Virus record (IMG/VR): IMGVR_UViG_3300005827_000106
Location: 1 to 30,522 of that record
Direction: 5' to 3' (one strand)
DNA length: 30,522 nt
Source: a virus
Shown: in pieces, positions 5,729 through 13,982 of the stretch
Numbering within the stretch: position 1 is the stretch's first letter
Layout: each line of letters starts with the position of its first letter
The notes under the pieces: model-generated
Seen by the model: the letters and a program-made list of their open reading frames with translations, nothing else
Database searches by the model: none
Told to the model about the DNA's origin: nothing
Translations under genes and position numbers: made by a program

Positions 5729-7783
5729 TTACTGCTCCCCTTCGGTGGTGGGTTGGTCCTGAGGTGTGCCCAGGGAGAGTAGGCGCTTGAATATGGCCCC
5801 TTCTTCTGCGCTGCCGGGCTTCACGGTGGGCAGCTTCATCAGCAGGTTGCGCATGGGTGCGGATTCATAGGCCCGGGCGAGGCCCCCGATGGTCGCGGCG
5901 CCGGCAGTGGCACCCATGGGGCCGCCCAAGGTCTTGCTGAGCAGATCAGCCGCCAGGATGGGGACCGCATGCATGCCGTTCTGGGGCACGTTGGAAGCCA
6001 CAGAGGCCCGCTTGGTCAGATCCAGTGCCCGGACGAGCCCCTGCAGCCGCTGCTCGTCAGCCCCCTTGAAGAACACCCCTACCGGAGCCCCCAGGCGCTT
6101 GACCTCGGAGACGAACTTGACTGGGCTGAGGTTGTCAACCCCGCCAGACTTCTCCAGGGCCTTGCTGAGCACCGCTATGCGGGCATTGGCCTGGCCCTGC
6201 GCGGTAAGTCCACTGTTGAGGGCGGCCACATCACTCGGCTTCTGGCTGAAGAGCATCTTCTGAACGACTTCGGGGGTCTGCTCGCCACGCTGCAGGACGC
6301 CACGGAGGGTGTCGTTCTCGAGCTCGCCAGCCATCTGGGATAGCCGCTTGTTGGCCACCATCCACCTGTTGTAATCAGGCTTCCCGCCATTGGTCAGGAT
6401 GTAGTCGCCGATGTCTTCCTTGAGCGGCTTGTAGATGGCGCTCAAGGCCTTCTCGCCGATCCCCTTAACCGCGGTGAGCTCGGGGGCCTTGAACGCCTCC
6501 CCGATCTGCTTCCGGAGCGTCTCGATATTCCCCAGGTCCTGCCCCTGGATGGCCTGGCGCCAGTCGGCAAGCCGGGCGATGACCGGGTTGACCGAATCCG
6601 TCCTCAGGGCCGTGAGTTTGGCGATCTGGTTATCGATCTCGGCCACGGTCCGGTCCGTGGTGACGGCGCCGGCCTGCGAGATCTTCGACACTACACCGGA
6701 CTTCATGCCCGAATACTTCGTCAGGTCCGCGCTACGCTTAGCCAGCAGATCCGCCATGACGTTGTCAGAGGCCTGGGCCAGGTCGCCCGCACCGTATTCG
6801 GTCAGCAGGTCCCTGACCGCCTGAACTCGGGTGGCCTGCTGAGCCTTCCGGGTCACACCGGTCCCGATGAACGGGATCTTCTCGCCGGCCGCCTGCAGCC
6901 ACTTCGAGGCGAAGGTGGTGGGCGGGAGCACGTCGGAGGTCATGGGCTTGATGCCCAGGCCCTCAGCCTCCTGGACGGCGGTGTCCAGCGCGTAGGCGTT
7001 CTTCAGGGTGCGGGGCTGGGCTGCGATGCCTCCCAGCAGGCCCCCGGTGATGCCCGCCACGGTCTGGCCGGTGGGCCCGAAGCCCATCTCTTTGGCGGTT
7101 GCGGATGAGACACCAGTCCCGGCAGCGCCAACCACCTGCTGGGCAGGATTCTGGGCGAGGAGGTTCCCCGCTGCCTGGCGGATGGTGGGGGTTGGGTTCA
7201 CCACGGGCGCCGTGGGGGATTGGAGAGCCTTGCCCATCTGGACCGTGCCCAGGCCAGCGCCGGCGGCCTCCGCCCCAGCCTGGACGATGCGCTCAGCACC
7301 CGTGCGCGGGCGGTAGACGCCCAACTTGTCCATGAGGAGGTTCAAGCCATCGGACGGGGACAACTGATGATGCTTCGGGTCCACGCCCAGGTGGTCCAGT
7401 AGGCTGTTGATGCCGTGGGCTAGAGGATCGAGCATCTTGGCGGCCGCCACGACAGCGGGCCCCTCGGGACCGACAGCCAGCGAAGCAGCATAGGGTGCCA
7501 AGCCACGAGTCGCTGCGCCAACCAAGCCGGCCGCCGTTGTCTCGGGCTTCGCGGCGTCGGGCGCCGGCTGCTGAGCCACAGAAGCAGGAAGAGGAGCACC
7601 CGGGTTGTGCGATGGCAGCATCTGGGGCGTGACCTCGTGGGAGGCCATCATCTGGGGCGCCGGGGCCCCGCCACCAGCACGAGCCGCGGCAACCCGGTCC
7701 TTCACCTGCTGGGAGTTCGGATCCACATCGTCAGGGATGCCCCTGATCGTGATTCCGTCCTTGGTGACCACATCGTAGGGCAT
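5729..7783 (-). CDS. large internal virion/ejection protein (gp16-like position)
   Basis: 684 residues, rich in Ala and Gly and mostly helical. The N-terminus (YDVVTKDGITIRGIPDDVDPNSQQVKDRV) resembles the short 'DGxxIxxIPDDVxPxS' start found in many large phage internal proteins. Residues about 85-115 and 160-260 are small-residue-rich with membrane-active character (GLVGAATRGLAPYAASLAVG). The C-terminal half has long helices with Asp/Glu/Lys heptads. It is the third of three consecutive genes just before the tailspike, the place of P22 gp16 among gp7-gp20-gp16, so it probably leaves the capsid with the DNA and helps form a conduit. No lysozyme or protease motif is evident. Function rests on position and composition. 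Confidence 0.7.
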   Translation of the reverse strand: MPYDVVTKDGITIRGIPDDVDPNSQQVKDRVAAARAGGGAPAPQMMASHEVTPQMLPSHNPGAPLPASVAQQPAPDAAKPETTAAGLVGAATRGLAPYAASLAVGPEGPAVVAAAKMLDPLAHGINSLLDHLGVDPKHHQLSPSDGLNLLMDKLGVYRPRTGAERIVQAGAEAAGAGLGTVQMGKALQSPTAPVVNPTPTIRQAAGNLLAQNPAQQVVGAAGTGVSSATAKEMGFGPTGQTVAGITGGLLGGIAAQPRTLKNAYALDTAVQEAEGLGIKPMTSDVLPPTTFASKWLQAAGEKIPFIGTGVTRKAQQATRVQAVRDLLTEYGAGDLAQASDNVMADLLAKRSADLTKYSGMKSGVVSKISQAGAVTTDRTVAEIDNQIAKLTALRTDSVNPVIARLADWRQAIQGQDLGNIETLRKQIGEAFKAPELTAVKGIGEKALSAIYKPLKEDIGDYILTNGGKPDYNRWMVANKRLSQMAGELENDTLRGVLQRGEQTPEVVQKMLFSQKPSDVAALNSGLTAQGQANARIAVLSKALEKSGGVDNLSPVKFVSEVKRLGAPVGVFFKGADEQRLQGLVRALDLTKRASVASNVPQNGMHAVPILAADLLSKTLGGPMGATAGAATIGGLARAYESAPMRNLLMKLPTVKPGSAEEGAIFKRLLSLGTPQDQPTTEGEQ

Positions 7784-7787
7784 TGGG

Positions 7788-9344
7788 TCACCAGTCCACG
7801 GTGACGGTGCGGGTCTTGGGGGTATCCCCGGGCGCCGTGTAGGTGGGGAGCCCCGGGTTTCCGCCGCTCTCCTCGTAGCGCTTCAGCCACTTGGCCGCGC
7901 CGGGGATGGGCTTCTTGGTCCATTCCTCGATGGACTTGAGGGTGTTGTAGGCGTCCTCGGTCAACTGGGGAGGAGGCGGTGCAGCATTGGGCGAGAGCCC
8001 CTTGAAGGCCTTCAGATACTGGGCCTCGTTCTGGTTAAGTTTGGTGAGCAGCATGCTGCTGAAGGCCACCAGGTTCGCCTTGCGCTCAGGGATCGGACGG
8101 AACGGGTTGATCCGATCCTTCCAGCCTTCCCGCTCACCCACGCTGCCGGCGCCGGGGACGTAGGCCTTGGCCATCTCGGGCCCGATGCCTTCCACAAGAT
8201 CCTGGACTTCCTGCAAGTCGGGGTTGCCGCCCGGGCCTTGCTCCTTGAGCTTCCCGCCGACCCAGTTCAGGCCCTTCATCCCCATGTCGGGCATCCTCTT
8301 GAAGACGTCCTTGAGGTGCCCCAGGTGGCCCATCACGGTCATGATCGAGTTGTTGCTCTGCCCGATCTTGCCGGTGTCGGCTTCCTTCTGAGCGTTCTGC
8401 CGAAGGGCGAAGGTGCCCTGGTTCAGGGACGGGTCCATGGCCCGAGCCTTGACGATGGCGGGGCCCAGGATCTCGTCCTTGAGTTCGCGGGCGGTGGGCC
8501 ACTTCCCGCGGCCTTGGACGAAGGCGAGCGCCGCCTGGTGGATGGCTGTCTCCCTGTCCACACCGGCCGCCTGGTTGGCGCCGCCGATCTGCACGAGTGG
8601 CGTCTTGGGGGCCGGGAGGGCGCCCTCCAGTTTCACCGGCTGCCCATCGGGGCCCTGCGCGAAGACCGCAGGCTTCCCGGTCTTGGGGTCGATCCCCTCG
8701 TGCCAGCCCTTGGGCCCAGTCGCAGGCTTCTCTGCCAGGAGCTTCGCTGTCTCGGCCTCGGTCTTGGCCAGTTCAGCAGGAGCCTTCTGAATCTTCACGA
8801 AGTTCTCGGCGTATTTCTCGGGGCCGAGGACGCTGGCGAGGATGATCCCCATGGAGGTGTTGACCGACCGTGGATCCGTCTGGATGACCTTGATCATGTT
8901 CTCGGTGCGGGCGGCGTCCTGGGGCTTGCCTGAGTTCTTCTGCGCCTCGGCCTGCTGCTGAAGAACCTGGACTGCTGCATCGGCGTTCCCAGCGTTCAGG
9001 GCGGCATGGACGGGAAGCATCTGGTCCAGCGCGGCCTTCCGCTGCTGCTCCCCTAGCTGTTCCTGGCTGATCTTGAAGTCCTTGGCCAGGGAGGGGTATT
9101 TGATCGACAGCTTGAGCAGGGTCTGCGGGTCAGGGTTCTCAGCGGCAGCACCCAGTTCGAGCTGCATGGCCGCCTGCTGCTCGGCCTTCATCTTCTCGAT
9201 CTTGCTCTTCAGTAGATCGTCAGAGATGGCCATGCCTTCCTTGATGCCGCCGAAGACCGTGGCCGACATGTCCCCGGCCGCCGTAGGCTGCACCGCGTAG
9301 TTGTGAGGCGTTTCATTGCCGCCGAAGATCCCACCGTTTGGCAT
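7788..9344 (-). CDS. DNA ejection/transfer protein (gp20-like)
   Basis: 518 residues. Residues about 35-190 are alpha-helical with Gln/Ala-rich heptads (LGEQQRKAALDQMLPVHAAL, NAGNADAAVQVLQQQAEAQ, then MGIILASVLGPEKYAENF). This is the pattern of P22/Sf6-type DNA transfer proteins. A Pro/Gly/Lys linker follows (about 205-250, PKTGKPAVFAQGPDGQPVK), then a helical C-terminal half with an amphipathic segment GMKGLNWVGGKL. The ATG shares one base with the stop of the upstream gp7-like gene (TGATG at 9342-9346), so they are co-translated. It probably sits inside the capsid and enters the host during infection. The assignment combines synteny with family-like sequence. Confidence 0.75.
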   Translation of the reverse strand: MPNGGIFGGNETPHNYAVQPTAAGDMSATVFGGIKEGMAISDDLLKSKIEKMKAEQQAAMQLELGAAAENPDPQTLLKLSIKYPSLAKDFKISQEQLGEQQRKAALDQMLPVHAALNAGNADAAVQVLQQQAEAQKNSGKPQDAARTENMIKVIQTDPRSVNTSMGIILASVLGPEKYAENFVKIQKAPAELAKTEAETAKLLAEKPATGPKGWHEGIDPKTGKPAVFAQGPDGQPVKLEGALPAPKTPLVQIGGANQAAGVDRETAIHQAALAFVQGRGKWPTARELKDEILGPAIVKARAMDPSLNQGTFALRQNAQKEADTGKIGQSNNSIMTVMGHLGHLKDVFKRMPDMGMKGLNWVGGKLKEQGPGGNPDLQEVQDLVEGIGPEMAKAYVPGAGSVGEREGWKDRINPFRPIPERKANLVAFSSMLLTKLNQNEAQYLKAFKGLSPNAAPPPPQLTEDAYNTLKSIEEWTKKPIPGAAKWLKRYEESGGNPGLPTYTAPGDTPKTRTVTVDW

Positions 9345-9994
9345 CAGAACATCCCATTCGCTTTGCCATAGCCGCCATAGGCCTTGCTCATGGCCCCGAA
9401 GACGCTATTGGTCAGGTTGGCATTCGCTTGTCCATTGGCCAGAATCCCGCCGGCCTGCGCGGTTCCGATGTTTCCCATGAGGTTCGCCACGTTGGTCCCG
9501 GTCTGAAGCCCCGCCGAGGCCTGGCCCGCCGCGGCAGCCTGGCCAATCTGGACCTGCTGACCTAGACGACCATACTGCTGGTCAATGAGCTGGCTGAGCA
9601 GTTGGGGGCGGAATGTGGCCAGAGCCCCCTGGGTGTTCCCGCCCCGTAGACCGCCCGTAGCTGAGGCGTTCTGAAGGATGGAGTTCTCGCCCTGCTGGGT
9701 GAGCGCGGTGAACTGGGGTGATCCCTGTAGGGCGTCGATGGCCTTCTGCTGGGCCTCCGGTCCGTTGGTCCCCAGGAGATCCTGCTGGGCCGATACCGCG
9801 CTGGTCCCAGCGTCCACGAAGGGCTTCAACAGATCCTTGATCTGCATGAACTGGTTGTGCTGCTCCTCGATGCCGGACTGAGCAGCGGCCTGCTGGGCGC
9901 CAGCGGCTCCCTTGGCTGCCTGCTTCGCCTGATTCGAGGCCACCATGCCACCGACCACGGTGATGGCGGCCGCGCCTACAAACCCCCACGTCAT
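9344..9994 (-). CDS. DNA transfer protein (gp7-like family)
   Basis: 216 residues. A hydrophobic N-terminus (WGFVGAAAITVVGGMVASNQ, about 3-22) precedes an Ala/Gln helix. The central block is a widely conserved phage signature: LLKPFVDAGTSAV, then SPQFTALTQQGENSILQNAS, ATGGLRGGNTQ, and Ala/Gly/Gln-rich helices to the end. Such proteins are usually annotated as DNA transfer proteins in P22-like and related podophages, are packed in the virion and are ejected with the DNA. It begins with a four-base ATGA overlap with the upstream cupin-like gene and ends in a one-base overlap with the gp20-like gene. Its small size and place as first of the three ejection genes match P22 gp7. Confidence 0.85.
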   Translation of the reverse strand: MTWGFVGAAAITVVGGMVASNQAKQAAKGAAGAQQAAAQSGIEEQHNQFMQIKDLLKPFVDAGTSAVSAQQDLLGTNGPEAQQKAIDALQGSPQFTALTQQGENSILQNASATGGLRGGNTQGALATFRPQLLSQLIDQQYGRLGQQVQIGQAAAAGQASAGLQTGTNVANLMGNIGTAQAGGILANGQANANLTNSVFGAMSKAYGGYGKANGMF

Positions 9995-10509
9995 AGCAGC
10001 TCCTTCGGAGTGGGCTCACACCCGAGCACGTTCGGCGTCACCACGCGGCTCTCGATCAGCGCCATGTCCTGGGTGTTGTCCAGGTTCAGGTGGGCCGAGA
10101 AGAACACCACGTGGGTGGTCGCGTAGAGGAGCGGCTTCACGCCACCCTTCACAACGGTCATGCATGGCCCCGTCATGGTCCTCATGCCGTCCTCGGTGAG
10201 GAAGGTGACAGTCCCCTGGGCCACGATGAGCCCATCGTCCTGAGCGTGGATCTTGCCAGTCAGGAAGGTCTCGGCCTCCATCTCGAACTTCCGGAAGTAG
10301 AGACCCGGCACGAACATGTGCTCCGCGGGGATCAGGTCGATCGGACCGAGCTGGGCCATGAGGCTTTCGGCCTGGTAGATCGCCCGACGCACCTTGTCCG
10401 GATCGTGCTCCACAGCCCCGAATCCGGCCTCTCCTACTCGGTGCGTGATCATGCCGCCTCCACCACGTGGGTGAGCGGCCGGCAGCTCATGATTCTCGAC
10501 CTGATTCAT
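9991..10509 (-). CDS. cupin-like conserved phage protein, probable minor virion component
   Basis: ATG 10507-10509 has AGGAT six bases upstream, giving 172 residues; a longer frame to 10692 only overlaps the upstream gene. After a Gly-rich stretch (PRGGGG) and a helix come beta strands with the order IPAEHMFVPGLYFRKF, TGKIHAQDDGLIVAQG, VTFLTEDGM, VVKGGVKPLLYATTHVVFFSAH. The motif TGKIH...G...V...G-K-LLYA-T-VVF-SAH is one I associate with a cupin-like family found beside phage ejection genes. The conserved His residues could bind metal. It sits between fibre-like genes and the gp7-like gene, so a capsid or tail role is likely. The function is not known to me. Confidence 0.65.
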   Translation of the reverse strand: MNQVENHELPAAHPRGGGGMITHRVGEAGFGAVEHDPDKVRRAIYQAESLMAQLGPIDLIPAEHMFVPGLYFRKFEMEAETFLTGKIHAQDDGLIVAQGTVTFLTEDGMRTMTGPCMTVVKGGVKPLLYATTHVVFFSAHLNLDNTQDMALIESRVVTPNVLGCEPTPKELL

Positions 10510-10516
10510 TGTAATC

Positions 10517-10855
10517 CTATTCGACCTGGGCGTAAGCCCCGTTGACGGTGATTGCGGAATTTGCATCGGATTTAATCTGGAGAGTTCCTGCTGTTTGGAG
10601 GGTCTGGCCCTGGGCCTCAAAACAGTCGTAGGTGTCTCCAGCCGCCACAGTCCTAGCACTGATGAGGATGTTGCCCGCCGTGGGACCTCCACCAGAGGGG
10701 ACGAGATACACCGTGACGGTCTGTGCCACGCCCGTGGAATTTGTGAAGGTCAGCTTCTTGATGACCGCTGAACTGTTCGCCGGTACCGTGAGATAGGCCA
10801 CTGGCGATGTGGTCAACTGGGCGGGGGTGATGGTCTTCGTGGTGACGGTGGCCAT
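10517..10855 (-). CDS. small beta-sandwich virion protein, function unknown
   Basis: 112 residues, Thr/Val/Ala-rich, with beta-sandwich rhythm: AYLTVPANSSAVIKKLTF, then TNSTGVAQTVTVYLVPSGG and AGTLQIKSDANSAITVNGAY. This arrangement (a 'PANSSAVIKKLTFTN' strand pair and a final SAITVNG strand) is common in small phage tail or head accessory proteins. Its start is preceded by GGGAG, fused to the TAG of the upstream gene. Its own GAATAG overlaps the ribosome-binding site of the next gene. It belongs to the group of adhesin-like genes between the gp10-like hub and the ejection genes. A decoration or fibre-tip role is a guess. Confidence 0.65.
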   Translation of the reverse strand: MATVTTKTITPAQLTTSPVAYLTVPANSSAVIKKLTFTNSTGVAQTVTVYLVPSGGGPTAGNILISARTVAAGDTYDCFEAQGQTLQTAGTLQIKSDANSAITVNGAYAQVE

Positions 10856-10864
10856 GGGTGCTCC

Positions 10865-12316
10865 CTATTCGTGGTAGAGGTTGGGCGAGATGACCCACTG
10901 GAGGACTTCCGTTGCCGTAGCAGTGCCGGAAAGGATCTTGGCGACCACCTGGACGTATTCGCCGGGGTTGATGACCAGCGGGGCCTCGAAGTCGAACTGG
11001 ATGCCCTGGGCAGCACCCCCGGCCACCGTTCCGATGGGCAGGCTGATCACACCGACGGGCTGGATGCGACGCGCCTTGGCGGTGTTGGTGGCGAATGAGG
11101 CAGAGTCGGCAGTGACCGTGCCCAGGGACAACTGAGTGCCGCCCCAGGCCAGGGCAACGGCGAAGGTACTGGGCGTAGTCGCTACCGCCACAACAGAGTT
11201 CACCAGATCAACCTTGATGCCCCGGATCTTCATGGTGCGCGGGGTCTGGTTCACACCACCGGCAGGGTTCAGCCAGCTTGCGACGATCACATCCGTAGCC
11301 GAGGTCGCGGGAGCGTTCATCTGGAAGATGCCGCCCAGGAAGGCACCGAGAGCCGCAGTGGTGTTCGTGGCCGCAGCTGCAGCAGGAAGCGCACCATTGG
11401 CCCACTGGACCTGGGAGGAACCCATCGTGCCACCGTTGAGCCCCTGCATCCCCAAGCCGCAGGAGGCCATCTGGTTTGCCCAAGTCATCTGGCTGGAGAT
11501 GTCCATCAGGGTGACCGTGACATCGCCCATCTTGATGATCGTGTTGGGGCTGGAGGCGACCACGCCGGAGTTGTATTTCATGATGTAGATCGGCAGGGCG
11601 GTGGTCACGAACGGCTGGCCCTGAGGGCCCGGGATCACCTGCTCACCCAGCAGGATGTCGTCCAGCCAGTATTCGATCTCCCGCTCACCGACCACGATGA
11701 CAAACTTGTGGTTGGTGTTCGTCCCGAGGCTGGCGATGGAGGTGGTCAAGTCCTGCTTCACGGCGGTGCCGCTGTTGTAGCGGATCACACCGAACAGCCC
11801 AGCCGAGGTCATCTCGAACCAGACACCGTCCACTGGGTCTGTGCCAGCGCCGGGGATTCCCAGGCCGCACTGGAAGGTCTCGTTGGTGATCATCGCACGG
11901 TCAATTTGGAAGGTGAACTCAAGAGCAAGCGGAGCGGTCCCGATCAGGGGGAAGTAGCGCCAGGACTGGAGCGCGGCGTAGTTGCCCGACACCGTGCTGG
12001 TGCCGGCGGCATTCACATTGAGGAACCCCGCCGACTGGGTCATGGTCATCGTGGTGAAGGTGTGCTTCCACAGACCCGTGTTCTGAGCGGTGGCGTTGAA
12101 GGTATCGGTGAACATCACCGTGTCGGTGCCGGTCCTGAGGCGAAAGTCCTGACTGACCTCTGCCGACTTCAGGTAGGGGCTACCGGTGTGGGTGCCGTCA
12201 TCGTTCTCGTTGAACACGCGGACCCCACCCGTGTAGTCCGGGTCCTGAGACAGGGCAACTTTGACGTTCCCGCCAAGATCCAGGTTGGGTGCGCCTACGG
12301 CGACATCGAGAGGCAT
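10865..12316 (-). CDS. large beta-rich virion/fibre protein, function unknown
   Basis: 483 residues, very rich in Thr, Ala, Gly, Val and Asn. The N-terminus (PNLDLGGNVKVALS) and early segment FRLRTGTDTVMFTDTFNAT are followed by a lectin-like jelly roll (about 65-260: LALEFTFQIDRAMITNETF, GVWFEMTSAGLFGVIRYNSG, HKFVIVVGEREIEYWLDD). A second beta domain covers about 290-483. The middle resembles concanavalin/laminin-G-like sugar-binding modules in strand order only. The ribosome-binding site GGAG abuts the upstream TAA. It lies in the position of the P22 gp26/gp14 segment but resembles neither. I infer a surface-exposed virion protein that binds the host envelope. Confidence 0.65.
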   Translation of the reverse strand: MPLDVAVGAPNLDLGGNVKVALSQDPDYTGGVRVFNENDDGTHTGSPYLKSAEVSQDFRLRTGTDTVMFTDTFNATAQNTGLWKHTFTTMTMTQSAGFLNVNAAGTSTVSGNYAALQSWRYFPLIGTAPLALEFTFQIDRAMITNETFQCGLGIPGAGTDPVDGVWFEMTSAGLFGVIRYNSGTAVKQDLTTSIASLGTNTNHKFVIVVGEREIEYWLDDILLGEQVIPGPQGQPFVTTALPIYIMKYNSGVVASSPNTIIKMGDVTVTLMDISSQMTWANQMASCGLGMQGLNGGTMGSSQVQWANGALPAAAAATNTTAALGAFLGGIFQMNAPATSATDVIVASWLNPAGGVNQTPRTMKIRGIKVDLVNSVVAVATTPSTFAVALAWGGTQLSLGTVTADSASFATNTAKARRIQPVGVISLPIGTVAGGAAQGIQFDFEAPLVINPGEYVQVVAKILSGTATATEVLQWVISPNLYHE

Positions 12317-12325
12317 GATTGCTCC

Positions 12326-13981
12326 TTAAATCCAGGCCCAGTTGAGCGTGAAGGTTCCTTGCATCTTGTGGATGGAACGCCCGTAGATCGTGAACCCAGT
12401 CGCGGCGACGATAGACCCGGGCACGAATGACGCGAACTCTGGGAGGTAGGCATGGTCCGATTCGGTGTGGTCCGCGCTGGTGGTCCTCGTGACCCACACG
12501 CGGACATGGCTGCCGGCCAAGATCCCTGCCTGGCCAATCACCGCCACGGACGCCTCGTTCGACCCTGGATAGGCCCCGAAGTCGATGGTGGCTGTCCCGA
12601 AGGTCTCAGCGACACCTGGCCCACCGCCTGGAGAAGCCCATGTGCCGTCATCCCGCAGGAACAGCGCCCCGGTCCCAGCCGAGGCGGGGACAAGGCCCTC
12701 TGTAGACCCGGCGAAGGCAGGCGCGACGATGGGGTCAGCACCCGTCCCGGTCCCGGTCAATGGCGCGGTGACGGAAACGGTGGACAGGAACGTCCCAGCA
12801 GGGGACACGATGGAAGAAACGCGGGTCCCAGTGATCTTCTCTACAGATGTGATGGTCCAGCCCCCACCCTGATACCGGATGATGACCTTTCCGATCACCA
12901 CGAACTCAGTGAAGAGGGTGGCCAATTGGCCTAGATTCAGGCTCCCGAATGTGGCGCTCTGTTGGCTGGCCAATGACCCGTTGCTCTGCCCCTGGACCCA
13001 CAGATACCGGTAGGCTTGAGACCCAGCGTCAGCGGAGGCCGGGACAGCCACAAGCCACACGGACATGTAGCTATTGTTGGCCATGAGGGTCTGGACCCAG
13101 TTGGGGGTCACAAACTCATTCCAGTAGGGGTTGGCGCCAGACACCGGGACGAAATCAGCGGCGGCGGTCGCGAAGGTGCTGGCCCCAGTGGATGTCAGGT
13201 AGATCTGGGTATACGGGCCGTCGTCCGGTAGGGCCGGGACGGTGGTGTGGATGTCCTCATCATGGACGGAGGCGGGGGAGACGGCCGGCCTGCGGTCTGC
13301 GGCGGTGGTCGATGCCAGGGCATACCCGGACATGTCCCCGCCCGTCTCCAGGTAGGTCCCGATGGTCCGGTGGAACTCCTCGTGGGCATGCCAGTCCATC
13401 ATCCCGTGAGTCTCACGGATGGCGAACTTGTCAGATGCCCCGTAGTTCACAAAGGCGATCATCAACTGGTCGAAGGTCCAGGATGTGTTCTGCCAGACGA
13501 AATTGGCCCCGTCATAGAGCAGGAACCAAGGCCCGTTGGTGTTCGGGTGCGGGTCGCTGACCCAACCCGGGACGAGCCCGCGGACCACCGTCCCCTGCCA
13601 GTAGGCAGAGAAGGAGCCGGTGAGCGTCACGGTCCTCGCCCCAGAGTCGTAGGTCACTACGATGGCCTCAGGGTCTGAGAAGCCAGTCGTTTCCTTGGTG
13701 ATAGTGTTCGGCGGCTGGGGCTGGTAGCCCTGGGCCTTGGTCCACGCTTTGGAATTGCCTGGGTACTCGGTTTCCAGCGCCTCCATCTGCGCCGTGATCC
13801 TGGCGAGGGTGGCTTCGATCGTTGCCGAGGACGCCACAGGGATGTCGGCGTAGGTGTCCCCCCCGCCCACTGCCTGGACGTCGTCCACCACACTGAACAG
13901 CTTCTCGAATTGCTTGATCGACTCGGCGTCGTTCAGGAACGAGGCAAGCTGGGCGCGGGAGAGTTTCAGCCTCTGGACCAT
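12326..13981 (-). CDS. tail fibre/needle-region protein
   Basis: The start is ATG 13979-13981, right after the gp10-like stop (TGAGATG), giving 551 residues; the frame open to 14050 lies inside the upstream gene. The helical N-terminus (VQRLKLSRAQLASFLNDAES, IKQFEKLFSVVDDV, then a coil ITAQMEALETEYPG) looks like a virion anchor with a trimeric coiled coil. Further on, GLVPASAGTGALFLRDDGTW (about 445-465) is a repeat motif typical of phage fibres. The C-terminal 80 residues are beta-rich and aromatic, ending in NWAWI. It occupies the place of the P22 tail needle gene, after gp10. A needle or short fibre role is plausible but unproven. Confidence 0.7.
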   Translation of the reverse strand: MVQRLKLSRAQLASFLNDAESIKQFEKLFSVVDDVQAVGGGDTYADIPVASSATIEATLARITAQMEALETEYPGNSKAWTKAQGYQPQPPNTITKETTGFSDPEAIVVTYDSGARTVTLTGSFSAYWQGTVVRGLVPGWVSDPHPNTNGPWFLLYDGANFVWQNTSWTFDQLMIAFVNYGASDKFAIRETHGMMDWHAHEEFHRTIGTYLETGGDMSGYALASTTAADRRPAVSPASVHDEDIHTTVPALPDDGPYTQIYLTSTGASTFATAAADFVPVSGANPYWNEFVTPNWVQTLMANNSYMSVWLVAVPASADAGSQAYRYLWVQGQSNGSLASQQSATFGSLNLGQLATLFTEFVVIGKVIIRYQGGGWTITSVEKITGTRVSSIVSPAGTFLSTVSVTAPLTGTGTGADPIVAPAFAGSTEGLVPASAGTGALFLRDDGTWASPGGGPGVAETFGTATIDFGAYPGSNEASVAVIGQAGILAGSHVRVWVTRTTSADHTESDHAYLPEFASFVPGSIVAATGFTIYGRSIHKMQGTFTLNWAWI

Positions 13982-13982
13982 C

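Noticed and set aside
4780-5790. A 336-residue open frame on the + strand antisense to the tailspike
   Set aside because: Shadow of the tailspike, extending across its start into the ejection gene; no motif and no start signal.
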